From Erythrobacteraceae bacterium (GTDB lineage Bacteria; Pseudomonadota; Alphaproteobacteria; Sphingomonadales; Sphingomonadaceae): DNA of 33,225 nucleotides. The notes beneath the pieces are model-generated. The model was not told the origin of the DNA, searched no databases, and saw only the letters and a list, made by a program, of their open reading frames with translations. The stretch lies in assembly GCA_027486035.1 (NCBI GenBank), contig JAIXPX010000015.1, positions 1 through 33,225 on the forward strand, in the 5' to 3' direction. This document shows, piece by piece, positions 32,341 through 33,225 of the stretch (position 1 is its first letter; each line of letters opens with the position of its first letter). The translations under genes and the position numbers were made by a program.

Positions 32341-32855
32341 CCCAGTTCGCGGATCAGGTCCGAGCCATCCCAGCCACGCGCGGCGGCGGCGACGAGATCG
32401 TAGAAGCCGGTGAGCTGCGGCGTCGGCTCGTAGAGTTCGAGCATATGCCCGAGCTGGGCGCGGGCATCGACAAAGGCGAAGGCGGTGCCGCCCTCGGTCA
32501 TGGCGAGCTGCGCAAGCGGAATGCCGTCCGCTTCGAACCGGGCGATCCCGGTTTCCAGATCATCAACGAACAGCGCGGCATGGTGCAGCCCCTCGCGGCC
32601 CGAGCCGAAGGGGAACATCTCGTGCAGCGCGCTCGGATCGGGATTGTGCTGAACCACCAGCTCGACCATCACGCTGCCCCACTGGCCGTAGGCGCTCGAG
32701 TGATCGAAGGGGCGCTCCACTCCGCGATGCACCGACGAGGCGAGGGCGATATGCCGCAACACGAAGAACGGCCCCGATCCGAAGGCTCGGTGATGCGCTG
32801 CCGCCGCCGCTTCAAGATCGTTGACCTTGTAGGCCAGTTGCCTGACCGGCAGCAC
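32337..32855 (-). CDS. VOC family protein behind an acyl-CoA ligase
   Basis: 172-residue vicinal oxygen chelate protein, close in pattern to the one at 19404: Gln in [10 protein letters not shown], Glu in VMVELVVQ, His in [11 protein letters not shown] and Glu in HMLELYEP as candidate metal ligands, the loop GSGPFF, and the end [12 protein letters not shown]. It starts with GTG at 32855, one base after the TGA of the upstream acyl-CoA ligase gene, which indicates a tightly coupled operon; a CoA thioester (epimerase or isomerase type) is therefore a reasonable but unproven substrate. It converges with folD, overlapping by four bases. Confidence 0.78.
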   Translation of the reverse strand: MLPVRQLAYKVNDLEAAAAAHHRAFGSGPFFVLRHIALASSVHRGVERPFDHSSAYGQWGSVMVELVVQHNPDPSALHEMFPFGSGREGLHHAALFVDDLETGIARFEADGIPLAQLAMTEGGTAFAFVDARAQLGHMLELYEPTPQLTGFYDLVAAAARGWDGSDLIRELG

Positions 32856-32856
32856 C

Positions 32857-33225
32857 TCAGTTGACCGCCCGGTCCTTGCCCACCCAGTAGGGCGCGCGAA
32901 GCTCGCGGCGCAGGATCTTGCCCGAGGGGTTGCGCGGCAGGGCCTCGATGAAGTCCACGGACTTGGGGCACTTGTAGCCTGCGATCAGCGTGCGCGCGTG
33001 CGCGATCAGCTCGGCCTCGGTGAGGGTCTCGCCCTTCTTGACGACGACGCAGGCCTTGACCGCCTCGCCCCACTTGGCGTCGGGAATGCCGATCACCGCG
33101 ACGTCCGCGACCTTGGGGTGCGAATAGAGCGCGTTCTCGACCTCGGCGGGGTAGACGTTCTCGCCGCCGGAGATGATCATGTCCTTCACCCGGTCGTGGA
33201 TGTAGAGATAGCCGTCCTCGTCGAG
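32857..33225 (-). CDS. Acyl-CoA synthetase, C-terminal part (cut by window edge)
   Basis: The last 122 codons of a class I adenylate-forming ligase; the start lies beyond the right edge. Visible are the hinge-following motif [33 protein letters not shown], and the catalytic lysine in [12 protein letters not shown], ending [10 protein letters not shown]. This is the usual C-terminal domain of fatty-acid or cinnamate-type CoA ligases. The gene is immediately upstream of the VOC gene (one base between them) in the same direction. Substrate not deducible from this part. Confidence 0.9.
   Translation of the reverse strand, partial: LDEDGYLYIHDRVKDMIISGGENVYPAEVENALYSHPKVADVAVIGIPDAKWGEAVKACVVVKKGETLTEAELIAHARTLIAGYKCPKSVDFIEALPRNPSGKILRRELRAPYWVGKDRAVN

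Overview
The window looks like a chromosomal segment from an alphaproteobacterium of the order Sphingomonadales, most likely the Erythrobacter/Porphyrobacter/Altererythrobacter side. Evidence: GC-rich codon use throughout, an UrcA-family secreted protein, several small conserved proteins of sphingomonad type, a catabolic style with many acyl-CoA ligases and a Rieske oxygenase, and GC-rich palindromic repeats typical of these genomes. The placement is inferred from gene content only. No insertion sequence, CRISPR array, rRNA or tRNA was found.

Layout. 1-4168: gyrB (C-terminus off the left edge), a secreted PIG-L-type deacetylase, and a divergent acyl-CoA ligase. 4169-5486: a 27-codon membrane peptide with a good sigma70-like promoter, a gene-free stretch full of hairpins and palindromes, and urcA. 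5487-12801: housekeeping and small genes: guaA, a YceI-like lipoprotein, a nitronate monooxygenase-like enzyme, a secreted hypothetical protein, a zinc-finger protein, an ABC ATPase, a small CxxC protein, nadB. 12798-15509: an AT-rich gene of unknown function grafted onto the nadB stop codon, a TraB/GumN-like protein, an alpha/beta hydrolase. 15559-22756: a catabolic block. A minus-strand operon (Rieske oxygenase, SDR dehydrogenase, TIM-barrel isomerase/lyase, VOC protein) faces a second VOC gene, then a LuxR-type regulator divergent from an acyl-CoA ligase. This block is interrupted by at least three palindromic repeat elements. 23182-27609: an alkyltransferase-like DNA-repair-type protein, then nrdA, a small membrane protein and nrdB (class Ia ribonucleotide reductase), with a 500-base leader packed with GANTC sites. 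27663-28682: a second AT-rich orphan gene with its own promoter. 28683-33225: a repeat-rich gap, a membrane-anchored thermonuclease, a DUF465 protein behind an FNR/FixK-like box, argB, yggT-folD, and a convergent operon of an acyl-CoA ligase (N-terminus off the right edge) and a third VOC protein.

How the genes fit together. The central block could oxygenate a ring (Rieske oxygenase), oxidise the diol or alcohol (SDR), rearrange or cleave the product (TIM barrel, VOC proteins) and activate an acid as a CoA thioester (ligase), under a LuxR-type regulator without a nearby luxI. The substrate cannot be read from the sequence. The three VOC proteins share a Gln-Glu-His-Glu set at the usual metal positions. 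The ribonucleotide reductase lacks a visible ATP-cone, so transcriptional control through its unusual leader may matter more than dATP feedback.

The best leads for something undescribed are the nine GANTC sites before nrdA, the PWWRV alkyltransferase-like protein, the two AT-rich orphan genes, the small membrane peptides at 4280-4363 and 26314-26499, and the catabolic block with its LuxR solo.
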